Shown one piece after another: positions 18,912 to 26,815 of a DNA stretch of 64,000 nt; position 1 is the first letter of the stretch; each line of letters opens with the position of its first letter. Made by a program: the position numbers and the translations under genes. The DNA is from Sphingobacterium sp. ML3W. GTDB taxonomy: Bacteria; Bacteroidota; Bacteroidia; Sphingobacteriales; Sphingobacteriaceae. Below the pieces are notes generated by a model. The model was not told the DNA's origin and ran no database searches. It worked only from the letters and a program-made list of their open reading frames with translations. The stretch covers positions 2,914,001 to 2,978,000 of the forward strand of contig NZ_CP009278.1 in assembly GCF_000747525.1 (NCBI RefSeq), given 5' to 3'.

Positions 18912-18957
18912 TTGCGTAGTTAAATAGCTACACTTATATTTGTAGTCAAATGACTTC
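18912..18957 (+). promoter_or_regulatory. Promoter with two tandem ArsR-type operators
   Basis: TTG at 18912-18914 and TATATTTG at 18935-18942 are 20 nt apart, a Bacteroidota promoter reading toward the DoxX gene. Two related imperfect palindromes flank the -7 element: GTAGTTAAATAGCTAC (18916-18931) and GTAGTCAAATGACTTC (18942-18957), 26 bp centre to centre. They share GTAGTYAAAT and are plausible sites for the ArsR protein encoded in the operon. Confidence 0.7.
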
Positions 18958-19110
18958 ACAATAATGAGCACACGATGAAATCATCAATTTTTAAAGAACT
19001 CGCATTGTCCCAGACGATAATGAGCACTCGCTATACGCTAGCGTTCATGCTCGTATCATCACCATTTTGGGAACAAACCGTTACGATGACATACCAACAC
19101 TTACACACTT

Positions 19111-19494
19111 ATGAAAAAGAGACATAAAATAACATACTGGTTCTTTACCCTTTGGTTAAGTCTTGGTATGGTATCCACAGGGATCATACAGATTATCCAT
19201 TTGGATGAAGAAGTCGATAAAATAAAAGAATTGGGTTATCCCCCCTATTTTCTGACCATCATTGGCATCTGGAAATTATTAGGAGTGGCTGCTGTCCTTC
19301 TTCCCAAGTTCCCCTTGGTAAAAGAATGGGCGTATGCAGGTTTTTTCTTCTTAATGACCGGAGCTATTTTTTCACACCTTGCAATAGGTGATAAATCCAG
19401 CACCTATTTTGGTCCCGCGCTGCTACTTGTATTGACAATCGTATCCTGGTATTACAGACCAGCTGCCCGTAAAATCTCGAGTTATAAACGATGA
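19111..19494 (+). CDS. DoxX-like small membrane protein
   Basis: A 127-residue protein with four hydrophobic helices and the DoxX-like pattern (TGIIQIIHLDEEVDKIKELGYPPYFLTIIGIWKLLGVAAVLLP). Members of this family are found with oxidative-stress and quinone genes; the biochemical role is not established. The stop overlaps the next start (ATGA at 19491-19494). It is the first gene of a five-gene operon with the ArsR repressor third. Confidence 0.82.
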   Translation: MKKRHKITYWFFTLWLSLGMVSTGIIQIIHLDEEVDKIKELGYPPYFLTIIGIWKLLGVAAVLLPKFPLVKEWAYAGFFFLMTGAIFSHLAIGDKSSTYFGPALLLVLTIVSWYYRPAARKISSYKR

Positions 19495-20141
19495 AGATAG
19501 CATTGAACCCAGGAGTAGATCAATATTTGATGGACGGCTGTATGCGCTGCAAATATGGCGGTACACCACAGTGTAAAGTCAATGACTGGAGAAATGAGTT
19601 GGAATTGCTCCGTCAGATCGTTCTGGAATCAGGCTTAAAAGAAGAGATAAAATGGAGTGCCCCCGTATATACCCACCATGGGAAAAACATTGTTGCCGTT
19701 GCTGCATTAAAACACTCGGCCAATATAAGTTTTTTCAAAGGTGTCCTATTGCTTGATAGCCACAAAATCCTAACACAACAGGGCAATCTACAATCCGATA
19801 GAATCATCAAATTCACCAATACCAAAGAAATCGAACGTTTAAGAAATGTGTTGACATCCTATCTGAAGGAGGCTATAACCATAGAAGAAAATGGACAGAA
19901 AGTAGCGTTCAAGAAAAATCCAGAACCCATACCCGACGAATTATTGCAGGCTTTCGAGCAGGATGCCAACTTAGAAGCGGCCTTTTACAGATTGACACCT
20001 GGACGACAGAGAGGCTATATCATTCATTTTTCGCAACCTAAACAATCACAAACACGAGTGGGTAGAATTGAAAAAAATCGGCAGCAGATTTTAAACGGAG
20101 TAGGATTAAACGACAGATACACAACGATAACAAAACCATAA
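19491..20141 (+). CDS. YdeI/DUF1801-family protein (first copy)
   Basis: A 216-residue cytoplasmic protein with an N-terminal DUF1801 domain ([35 protein letters not shown]) and a C-terminal YdeI/OmdA segment ([28 protein letters not shown]). It has a short N-terminal extension with three cysteines ([15 protein letters not shown]), absent from the second copy in this operon (20937-21518). The family is linked to peptide resistance in some bacteria; the function here is unknown. Confidence 0.82.
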   Translation: MKIALNPGVDQYLMDGCMRCKYGGTPQCKVNDWRNELELLRQIVLESGLKEEIKWSAPVYTHHGKNIVAVAALKHSANISFFKGVLLLDSHKILTQQGNLQSDRIIKFTNTKEIERLRNVLTSYLKEAITIEENGQKVAFKKNPEPIPDELLQAFEQDANLEAAFYRLTPGRQRGYIIHFSQPKQSQTRVGRIEKNRQQILNGVGLNDRYTTITKP

Positions 20142-20142
20142 A

Positions 20143-20463
20143 ATGAATTTAAGACGGGACGTATTTCAGGCCATTGCCGACCCTACAAGAAGGGCCATCC
20201 TCTTGTTACTTGCTTCACAGGCGATGACAGCTGGCGCCATTGCGGCCAACTTTAATACCGCACGCCCCACAGTTTCTAAACACCTGCAGATCTTGACCGA
20301 ATGTGAACTCCTGAAATCCGAACAAAATGGAAGGGAAATCACGTACCACCTCAATCCAAATAAAATGAAAGAAATTGCCGATTTTATCGAGCCTTTCACT
20401 AAAATGTGGGACGACAAGTTCAATAGCCTGGAGGCGGTAATGAAAAACTATAAAAGCCAATAA
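20143..20463 (+). CDS. ArsR/SmtB-family repressor
   Basis: A 106-residue winged-helix regulator. [25 protein letters not shown] and [34 protein letters not shown] are the canonical ArsR HTH and wing. There are no cysteine metal-site motifs in the recognition helix, so it is more likely of the SdpR/YczG type that pairs with SRPBCC proteins than a metal sensor. It starts 1 bp after the YdeI stop and is followed 1 bp later by an AHSA1-type SRPBCC gene, a very common pairing. Confidence 0.93.
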   Translation: MNLRRDVFQAIADPTRRAILLLLASQAMTAGAIAANFNTARPTVSKHLQILTECELLKSEQNGREITYHLNPNKMKEIADFIEPFTKMWDDKFNSLEAVMKNYKSQ

Positions 20464-20464
20464 A

Positions 20465-20929
20465 ATGGAACGGAAAACAAAAGTCGCTGCAGAAGACAGC
20501 AAACAGGAAATTATCATCACCCGGGAATTTGACCTACCCGTAACCTTACTCTTCAAAGCTTACGAAGAGCCCAAGCTTTTCGAACAGTGGATGGGAACGA
20601 AGGTCTTGAAAATGGAAAATAAAAAACACGGCTCTTATGCCTTCGAGACCTCGCATAATGGACAGGTGGTTTTCCGTGCCAATGGCACAATGCACGAGTT
20701 CGTACCCAACCAAAAGATCACACGGACATTCGAAATGGAAGACAGCCCATTCCCAGTGCAACTTGAATATTTAACTTTTGAGGCGCTAACGGCCGAAACC
20801 AGTAAGCTCACTATGCATATCATTTTCAAATCTGTTGCGTTCCGCAATCAATTATTGCAGATGCCCTTCGCTCAAGGGCTCAATATGGCACACAACAGAA
20901 TACAAGATATCGTTGAACATCTAAAATAA
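20465..20929 (+). CDS. AHSA1/SRPBCC domain protein
   Basis: A 154-residue START-like protein. It has ITREFDLPVTLLFKAYEEPKLFEQWMG at the N terminus and a C-terminal helix with LLQMPFAQGLNMAHNRIQDIVEHL. In this phylum it is typically encoded next to an ArsR gene, as here. Binds an unknown hydrophobic ligand; it may be the effector-sensing or response partner of the operon. Confidence 0.88.
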   Translation: MERKTKVAAEDSKQEIIITREFDLPVTLLFKAYEEPKLFEQWMGTKVLKMENKKHGSYAFETSHNGQVVFRANGTMHEFVPNQKITRTFEMEDSPFPVQLEYLTFEALTAETSKLTMHIIFKSVAFRNQLLQMPFAQGLNMAHNRIQDIVEHLK

Positions 20930-20936
20930 GACCACC

Positions 20937-21518
20937 ATGAACACAGCAGCAACAGAATTTTTTGAAAAAGCTAAAAAATGGAACGAAGAATTCCTTTTAT
21001 TACGTGATATCATCAGAGAAAATCCATCATTGGTAGAAGATTACAAATGGATGCATCCCTGCTATACCTATGAAGGGAAAAACGTCGTCCTTATCCATGG
21101 TTTTAAGGATTATTGTGCCCTCCTATTTCATAAAGGCGCATTACTAAAAGATAGCGAACATATCTTGATTCAGCAGACCGATAATGTCCAATCCGCAAGA
21201 CAAATCAGGTTTACCCATATCGAAGAGATTCTGGCCCTAAAAACGACCATACAGGAATATATCAAAGAAGCCATCGAAATTGAAAAATCAGGAAAGAAGA
21301 TTGAACTCAAAAAAGTAAGTGACTATCCCCTTCCCGAAGAATTTCAACAAGCCCTGGAACAAGACCAAGAGCTCCATACAGCATTCTATGCCTTAACTCC
21401 TGGTCGACAAAAAGGATACTTATTCTATTTCAATCAAGCCAAACAGTCCAAAACAAGACAGAACCGTATCGAAAAATACTATCAACAAATAGTAGATGGA
21501 AAAGGGATTGATGATTAG
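20937..21518 (+). CDS. YdeI/DUF1801-family protein (second copy)
   Basis: A 193-residue paralogue of the protein at 19491-20141 with the same two parts: DYKWMHPCYTYEGKNVVLIHGFKDYCALLFHKGALL (DUF1801) and FYALTPGRQKGYLFYFNQAKQSKTRQNRIEKY (YdeI). It lacks the cysteine-bearing N-terminal extension. It is the last gene of the ArsR operon. The two copies flanking ArsR-AHSA1 suggest an internal duplication. Confidence 0.82.
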   Translation: MNTAATEFFEKAKKWNEEFLLLRDIIRENPSLVEDYKWMHPCYTYEGKNVVLIHGFKDYCALLFHKGALLKDSEHILIQQTDNVQSARQIRFTHIEEILALKTTIQEYIKEAIEIEKSGKKIELKKVSDYPLPEEFQQALEQDQELHTAFYALTPGRQKGYLFYFNQAKQSKTRQNRIEKYYQQIVDGKGIDD

Positions 21519-21615
21519 CCATCTACCGAACTGCAGAGTATCTATATCTGATTCAATTTAATTAATTTGTCGTTCATTTTTTAGTTTTATTAATTTCCGT
21601 AGTCCCTTTCAAAAT

Positions 21616-22920
21616 TTAATACCGTTTTAATTTTAATGTTAACGCTTCCACATCATTTTTAGCCGTTACCTTTTCTATTTCTCCCTGCTTATTGATTTCA
21701 CAAGTAACGATTACCGCTATTTTTTGTTTATTTAATGTTAGTTTTTCAAAAGCTTTAAAGATATCCTCCTCATCCAATACAACATAGTCACGCTTGGTTT
21801 TACCATCACCTGATGTATATTTCAAAAACAAGGAAGCAGGTAACGCTTGCACTGGAAAATTCTTTTCTGACAATAAGCTATCCGTTATCGACAACTCTTC
21901 ACCATTGAAAAAACCGACTTGTACTTCCGGATCATTCAGAGCCCCATTCTTGACAAACTGAAGACGCCATTCGTATGCTTGTCGATATTTTTTACGCCAT
22001 TTATCATACGGGATCGGGTTATCCGCAGTAAGTACTTGCTCCACCCATTCATTTGACTTTCTTATACTTGCTAATTCCTCCTGGATCACTTGGCGTCTAT
22101 CAGGCTCTATCTGCACACTATCCATTTTTTGTGCTTTATAAAAGCTCACTTCTATAGCCTTTCCCCAATTGCTCCCAACCCAAAGAGCCACATCTCCACC
22201 AGGTGCCAACCCTAAGGTTATTTCATCATATGTACCATGAAATAGGCCATTATGATTTTTTGCTTCAAATCCATTTTTAAACAAATTGGTTATTTTCTCC
22301 TTATCCAACGCCACGTTAAGTTTATAGAAGCTATTTTCTACCACCGAATACCAGGTCACATGTACACTGTCAGGCATCACCATTTTTCCCTGATCCTGGC
22401 TGATAAAAGAAGTTATTCCCAATCCCCATCGTCCATCATATAATTTATCATTAATATACGGCAACGCATTATTTCTGCTCCAAGAACCGATTAAAAATTG
22501 TCCCTGTACCACGCGTACAGGATAGCCTTCTGGGCATGATATCGCAGGTTCCCAATAGTATTTTTCCGAACTGCTCCATTTCCGCTCTACCGTCATTTCT
22601 CCCCGCGAAACCGTGGTCCCATTAAGAATCAATACGATATTGACGATTACTGCAATCAGGCAATATACACCGATAGTCCAATTTTGTTTCAAGGTCAATT
22701 CTTGACCTTTTTTACCCCTGCCGCACATGATAAGCAAAACGATAAAATGGAGTATAAACTGCGAAAAGAGAATCAGGACACTAAGAAGATTAGAAATACT
22801 AGCCCAGATACCGTGCGTTTCAAAGGCAACACCATCCCCCAGAAATAGGTAAAATAAAAAGCCAAAAGCAGTAATGCTGCCAGCAATCAGAAAAATTTTA
22901 CGCAGGTGTAATACATTCAT
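21616..22920 (-). CDS. DUF2931-like membrane-anchored protein
   Basis: A 434-residue protein with three N-terminal hydrophobic helices (about 9-27, 38-63, 83-103). A large soluble region follows whose pattern resembles DUF2931: CPEGYPVRVVQGQFLIGSWS, then PDSVHVTWYSVVENSFYKLNVALDKEKI, then LAPGGDVALWVGSNWGKAIEVSFYKA. The C-terminal 170 residues (ending near VIVTCEINKQGEIEKVT) were not recognised. DUF2931 proteins are common in Bacteroidota and of unknown role. The family assignment is by eye and tentative. It is on its own on the minus strand. Confidence 0.6.
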   Translation of the reverse strand: MNVLHLRKIFLIAGSITAFGFLFYLFLGDGVAFETHGIWASISNLLSVLILFSQFILHFIVLLIMCGRGKKGQELTLKQNWTIGVYCLIAVIVNIVLILNGTTVSRGEMTVERKWSSSEKYYWEPAISCPEGYPVRVVQGQFLIGSWSRNNALPYINDKLYDGRWGLGITSFISQDQGKMVMPDSVHVTWYSVVENSFYKLNVALDKEKITNLFKNGFEAKNHNGLFHGTYDEITLGLAPGGDVALWVGSNWGKAIEVSFYKAQKMDSVQIEPDRRQVIQEELASIRKSNEWVEQVLTADNPIPYDKWRKKYRQAYEWRLQFVKNGALNDPEVQVGFFNGEELSITDSLLSEKNFPVQALPASLFLKYTSGDGKTKRDYVVLDEEDIFKAFEKLTLNKQKIAVIVTCEINKQGEIEKVTAKNDVEALTLKLKRY

Positions 22921-22993
22921 AGATTAATCATTATTCAGTTGAATAGTAAAATCAACTATTTACACTTTCCCTCATAAGAACAAAACATTAGTC

Positions 22994-23220
22994 GAGCTGC
23001 CCCTTCGGTTTAAGAAACAAAAATCTTAACATTGGCAGCAGTTTGGTAAGCCATGATATTTGGCCAAACTTTGCGTATCTTCATTGACTAAGACTGCAAT
23101 CTTACCATTATAATAATCACCTATATTTTCATTCAGCAGCTTATCTGTCAGCAAACTGTGTCTAATATACAGAATATTATTATCCAACATTTAATAAATG
23201 ACAGTAACAGTCTCCGCAAC
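22994..23220 (-). pseudogene. Decayed C-terminal fragment of another S41 peptidase gene
   Basis: Base-by-base, this stretch resembles two separated parts of the intact S41 gene at 10711-12891: around 10915-11035 (the catalytic-domain region of the QTAAN-VKIFG and NEDTQSSAEY codons) and around 11228-11310. A segment of about 190 bp between them is missing. Reading frames are broken. Because it holds a C-terminal part upstream, in transcription direction, of the N-terminal fragment at 18 kb, the two fragments are probably remnants of different tandem copies rather than one interrupted gene. Confidence 0.78.
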
Positions 23221-23361
23221 TTTAAATTTACTCATAAGAACAGTCAGGCAGATCAAGACGAAGGTTATCAAAAGACTACATATTCAGCCAATTACAATAA
23301 GCTCCCCGAAGTAATCAAAACACAAGTAGCACAGTTTTGGGAAAAATTGGATAAAGATTAA
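23221..23361 (+). pseudogene. Possible 3' remnant of an unidentified gene
   Basis: A plus-strand open stretch ending in a plausible protein C terminus (NYNKLPEVIKTQVAQFWEKL) with TAA at 23359-23361. It has no start of its own outside the S41 remnant. It is followed at once by a terminator-like hairpin, which supports its being the tail of a real but truncated gene. Family unknown. Confidence 0.3.
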
Positions 23362-23364
23362 AAA

Positions 23365-23400
23365 CATTACGCTTAGTCCTGTAAATTACGAAGCGTAATG
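23365..23400 (+). terminator. Hairpin between truncated ORF and PRISE gene
   Basis: CATTACGCTT and AAGCGTAATG form a perfect 10-bp stem with a 16-nt loop. The T tract after it is short, so termination strength is uncertain. Confidence 0.5.
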
Positions 23401-23459
23401 CTGTTATTTCAAAAATGAATTATAAAGAAGCTAAGACCAGCTTTCTTTTTCCTTCCTTA

Positions 23460-24530
23460 TTACTGTGGAATGATTTTTTCCTCGCGGAGTTGTTCAAATA
23501 ATTGAATAAAGGAGTCTTCCGTATTTTGGTAAGCACTAAAACCCAATTTTCTACTATTGGCCATATCCACCATCACCTCAATAGGTCTACCTAGATCAAG
23601 ATCCGTGTGCCAAGGTGAAGCTAGCTGAAATAGTTCAGTATTGCTCAAACCATGTTGCTTAACGAGCTCTTCCCAAATACTGCCATCAGCAGCAAGCTGA
23701 TCGGCCAGAGGTCTTACCGTTCCATTGAACCCTTCAAATCCAACACCGAAATATGTAGCAATACGTTCCCATAACCAATTCCATCGGAACACATCACCGT
23801 TCACAATATTAAATGGGATATTTTTAGCTTCCGGCGTTGTGGACGCCCAAATCAGTTGCTTAGCAAGTATCCTAGCATCAGTCACATCAGAGATACCGTT
23901 CCATTGCGCCTCAGAACCTGGCCATATCATTTTCGTACCTTTCTCCTTACAGATACTAGCATATACCGCAAGCGTTACACCCAGATTCATCAAGTTACCG
24001 ATGGCATGTCCCACTACCGTATGTGGCCTATGGATACTCCATGAAAAACCATCGCGAGCAGCAATACGATAGACTTCATCTTCCTGCGCGTAGTAAAAAT
24101 TAGGATATTCCAATCGGGGTTGTTCTTCACGGATCGGTGTAACCGGAAATATCCCAGAACCGACATAAGCTTCAAACGGACCTAAATAATGCTTAAGTCC
24201 CGTAACCAAAGCTACGTGTTCGACAGTCTTCTTTTCAGACAATACATCCAATAGATTACGCACCAACGAACTGTTGACCGCTATATTTTCAGCCTCAGAA
24301 TCCTTTCGCATCCAAGTGGTAAAAAAAACGTGCGTAGGGTTTATTTTTTCCAGAGCGGTCTTCAGACTTTCTTTATCCAAGAGATCCGCTTTTATCGGGA
24401 TGATACCATTGTTACTGCTGTTTGGATGACGGGCCAAACCATAAGTCTGCCATCCATTAGCCACAAGTTCCTGAGCTAAATTACTACCAGTGATGCCTGT
24501 GGCACCCACTACTAATGCAATTCTATCCAT
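23460..24530 (-). CDS. PRISE-like short-chain dehydrogenase (progesterone 5-beta-reductase/iridoid synthase family)
   Basis: A 356-residue extended SDR with the NADP-binding GATGITGSNLAQELVANGW loop at residues 9-27. Family motifs are VTGLKHYLGPFEAY, NFYYAQEDEVY, and SIHRPHTVVGHAIGNLMN. These are the hallmarks of the PRISE group, which reduces activated C=C bonds of enones. It lies 98 bp downstream of an Fnr-like regulator on the same strand. The gap contains two TTGAC-N4-GTCAA boxes and a TAACTTTG -7 element, so its expression is probably activated by that regulator. The substrate is unknown. Confidence 0.85.
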   Translation of the reverse strand: MDRIALVVGATGITGSNLAQELVANGWQTYGLARHPNSSNNGIIPIKADLLDKESLKTALEKINPTHVFFTTWMRKDSEAENIAVNSSLVRNLLDVLSEKKTVEHVALVTGLKHYLGPFEAYVGSGIFPVTPIREEQPRLEYPNFYYAQEDEVYRIAARDGFSWSIHRPHTVVGHAIGNLMNLGVTLAVYASICKEKGTKMIWPGSEAQWNGISDVTDARILAKQLIWASTTPEAKNIPFNIVNGDVFRWNWLWERIATYFGVGFEGFNGTVRPLADQLAADGSIWEELVKQHGLSNTELFQLASPWHTDLDLGRPIEVMVDMANSRKLGFSAYQNTEDSFIQLFEQLREEKIIPQ

Positions 24531-24556
24531 CTTTGTTCTTTATTAAATATTTCCAA

Positions 24557-24623
24557 CAAAGTTACCCGAGTCAACGATCAAAGAAGTTGACCCCGGTCAA
24601 GAAATTCCATTGACCTATGTCAA
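24557..24623 (-). promoter_or_regulatory. PRISE-gene promoter with two Fnr-type boxes
   Basis: The -7 element TAACTTTG reads on the minus strand (24564-24557). TTGACCCCGGTCAA (24587-24600) and TTGACCTATGTCAA (24610-24623) are inverted repeats centred 29.5 and 52.5 bp upstream of the -7 element. There is no TTTG at -33; the first box takes that position, as expected for an activator-dependent promoter. Confidence 0.75.
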
Positions 24624-24628
24624 AGGAT

Positions 24629-25219
24629 TCAGTCGGTAGTTGCCATTCTCTTGCGGATCCTGCTCAGTGTTTCGGGCGCCAATCCAAGGTAAGATGCAAC
24701 CAAATGTTGCGGTACACGTTGCATGATTTCCGGATTGGACTGCATCAATCTTTGAAACTTCTCCTCCGCCGTGAAGCTATTTGAACTGATCAGCCGCTCA
24801 TCTTTTGTAATCAAACTATTCTGGTATAGGATCCGAAAATAGCGATCCATTACGGGTACTTCCAACATCAGCTGTTCATAGCCCTCACGCGATAACAGGA
24901 ATAGCTCCGTATCTTCGACCGCATCGATATATAGCCGCGCAGGTTGCTGATTGATAAAGCTGTTAAAATCAGAGAGCCACCAGCCTTCCCAACCAAATAG
25001 ACTGATGTGTTCATTTCCTTTTTCATCCAAGCGATAAGATTTGATAAGCCCTTTTTTCACGAATGAAATATGCGTGCAGATTGCCCCCTCTTCTAGGATG
25101 TATTGTTTCTTCCTTACTTTTTTGAAAGTAAAAAATCCAGCAATAACTGATTTTTCTTGATCAGATAAGGTTACTTTTTGTTCCATATGGGAAAATAATA
25201 CTTCGAACATCTCCTTCAT
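24629..25219 (-). CDS. Crp/Fnr-family transcriptional regulator with Fnr-type recognition helix
   Basis: A 196-residue regulator. A cyclic-nucleotide-binding-like beta roll (about 30-120) is followed by a dimerisation helix and a C-terminal HTH (VPQHLVASYLGLAPETLSRIRKRM). The recognition helix carries E-x-x-S-R, the arrangement that reads TTGA half-sites in Fnr, rather than the R-E-x-x-G-R of Crp. The N-terminal cysteine cluster of oxygen-sensing Fnr is absent, so a different signal must be sensed. Matching TTGAC-N4-GTCAA boxes lie immediately downstream and in front of the YceI gene at 35.5 kb. Confidence 0.9.
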   Translation of the reverse strand: MKEMFEVLFSHMEQKVTLSDQEKSVIAGFFTFKKVRKKQYILEEGAICTHISFVKKGLIKSYRLDEKGNEHISLFGWEGWWLSDFNSFINQQPARLYIDAVEDTELFLLSREGYEQLMLEVPVMDRYFRILYQNSLITKDERLISSNSFTAEEKFQRLMQSNPEIMQRVPQHLVASYLGLAPETLSRIRKRMATTD

Positions 25220-25984
25220 TTTATAGCCATTCCAAACATAGTTAATTTTGTTTTATAAATCATCATCCCTCATACCTTCATCCCTACCGCATTTATTTGG
25301 GGAAGACTCTAAAATACAACAAAAGCCGATCCTATACAGATTAACTTTTCACTTATTATAAATAACTCGCTCCTAACCGCGGCTGAAGGAATACCCGCGC
25401 ACTTTGTTGCCCCGTACTATTTGCCGGAACAGCACCAGTCTCCTTTGATGGAATCTTCCGAAATGGTGCATCAAAACGAACATAAGCACCGGAAAACTCA
25501 CCCAGCACAATACGCCAAACATGATCTTCAATGCTGCCAGCATGGCATTCAATGCTAAAATTCATGGGCTCAAAATCTAGCTGATCTTGGCATGTTCAAA
25601 AAAGTCTTTTTCGTTCAGTATTGTTATCAAGGACATCATCACACTATTTAATTTCAGAAGGATAAACTAAGCTAAACTTAGTTTATATACAATATTATCT
25701 GCCTAGTATTAAAAACAATTCGCGAACCTAATCACATATTACCCTTAAAACATGAGCTCCACAACAAAGTAACATTGAGCCGATGAACAAAACAGCTTGC
25801 TCCAATTCGCGCTACCTTTGAGAAAACAAAAAGCAATCAAAAATAGTTAATGATAAAAGACACGAAAAATATAAAAGAGATTTATATAGATGGGGCCCTC
25901 GGTTTGGAGGATTATTTAGGACCGAAAGCAATTTTATACTAATTGGATATTTTTCAATCATGTTATCCTAACTTTGTATCTTAG
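25220..25984. other. Long intergenic region with weak ORFs upstream of an AraC gene
   Basis: 765 bp without a convincing gene. It contains a 69-codon minus-strand ORF (25356-25565) of higher GC with no recognisable family, possibly a gene remnant, and a 30-codon plus-strand ORF (25850-25942, start MIKDTKNIKEIY). TACCTTTG at 25814-25821 and TAACTTTG just before 25977 resemble -7 elements reading toward the AraC gene. Confidence 0.4.
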
Positions 25985-26815
25985 ATGGAAGTAAAAAAAG
26001 AAAATAATCAGGCATCCGGCATCACCTACTCCTGCTACGCGCAAACAAGCAGAGCTGGAGAACACTTTGTTCAGGAATGCACGTTTATCTATCAGATAGC
26101 AGGTTCATTGATCCTGAACGATGGAAATCGGGAATACATATCCGATACGGGGGCCTTCCGCCTGGTCAGGAGAAATCAATTGTTGAAATTCATCAAGAAA
26201 CCGCCAATAGATGGCCAGTTCCAATCCCTGACCCTTTTCTTGGATCAGCAGACTTTACGAGAATTCAGCCTCGAATACGGCCTAGTAGCCGAGCATAAAA
26301 AGGATGAAACACCCATTCTGGAAATAGAAGGGCATCCGCTTATCCAAAGCTACTTCCAGTCCTTAATGACCTATCATCGATCCGGTAGCTTTGACAATCC
26401 ACAGTTGGTGGCCATCAAGATGAAAGAAGTCATCCTATTGCTGCTACATCTTCATCCTGAACTCAAGCACATCCTATTCGATTTTACCGAACCCCATAAA
26501 ATAGACCTTGAGGCCTTTATGATCAAGAACTACCACTTCAATGTGCATTTGGAGCGGTTTGCCTATTTAACGGGCAGAAGCCTAGCCACCTTTAAACGTG
26601 ATTTCGAGAAAATATTCAATACCACACCGGGCCGCTGGTTGCTAAACAAAAGATTACAGGAAGCTCATTACCTCTTAAAAGAAAAAGGAAGAGCGGCGTC
26701 CGATATCTATCTGGAATTGGGATTCGAAGATCTATCTCATTTTTCCTATGCTTTCAAAAAAGCCTATGGCGAAGCCCCCTCAAAAATCAAACATATCCAT
26801 GTCCCGATTATCTAA
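25985..26815 (+). CDS. AraC-family regulator (ExsA-like N-terminal domain)
   Basis: A 276-residue regulator with an N-terminal cupin-like effector domain (about 1-150, with TFIYQIAGSLILNDGNREY) and a C-terminal double HTH. The HTH segments are FNVHLERFAYLTGRSLATFKRDFEKIFNTTPGRWLLNKRL and AASDIYLELGFEDLSHFSYAFKKAYGEAPSKI. Its end overlaps or nearly abuts the metallo-hydrolase gene downstream, which it presumably controls. A TAACTTTG -7 element lies about 10 nt before its ATG, giving a very short leader. Confidence 0.88.
   Translation: MEVKKENNQASGITYSCYAQTSRAGEHFVQECTFIYQIAGSLILNDGNREYISDTGAFRLVRRNQLLKFIKKPPIDGQFQSLTLFLDQQTLREFSLEYGLVAEHKKDETPILEIEGHPLIQSYFQSLMTYHRSGSFDNPQLVAIKMKEVILLLLHLHPELKHILFDFTEPHKIDLEAFMIKNYHFNVHLERFAYLTGRSLATFKRDFEKIFNTTPGRWLLNKRLQEAHYLLKEKGRAASDIYLELGFEDLSHFSYAFKKAYGEAPSKIKHIHVPII

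Noticed and set aside
18961..19031. Direct repeat ATAATGAGCAC-W-CG at 18961 and 19018 in the DoxX leader
   Set aside because: 14 nt with a mismatch, 57 bp apart and not linked to promoter geometry; judged a weak coincidence.
18975..19127. 50-codon ORF in the leader of the ArsR operon, overlapping the DoxX start
   Set aside because: No ribosome site, no recognisable features and out of frame with DoxX; not strong enough to call a leader peptide.
25356..25565. 69-codon minus-strand ORF of higher GC
   Set aside because: No recognisable family, no promoter and no partner gene; kept only as a note in the intergenic entry.
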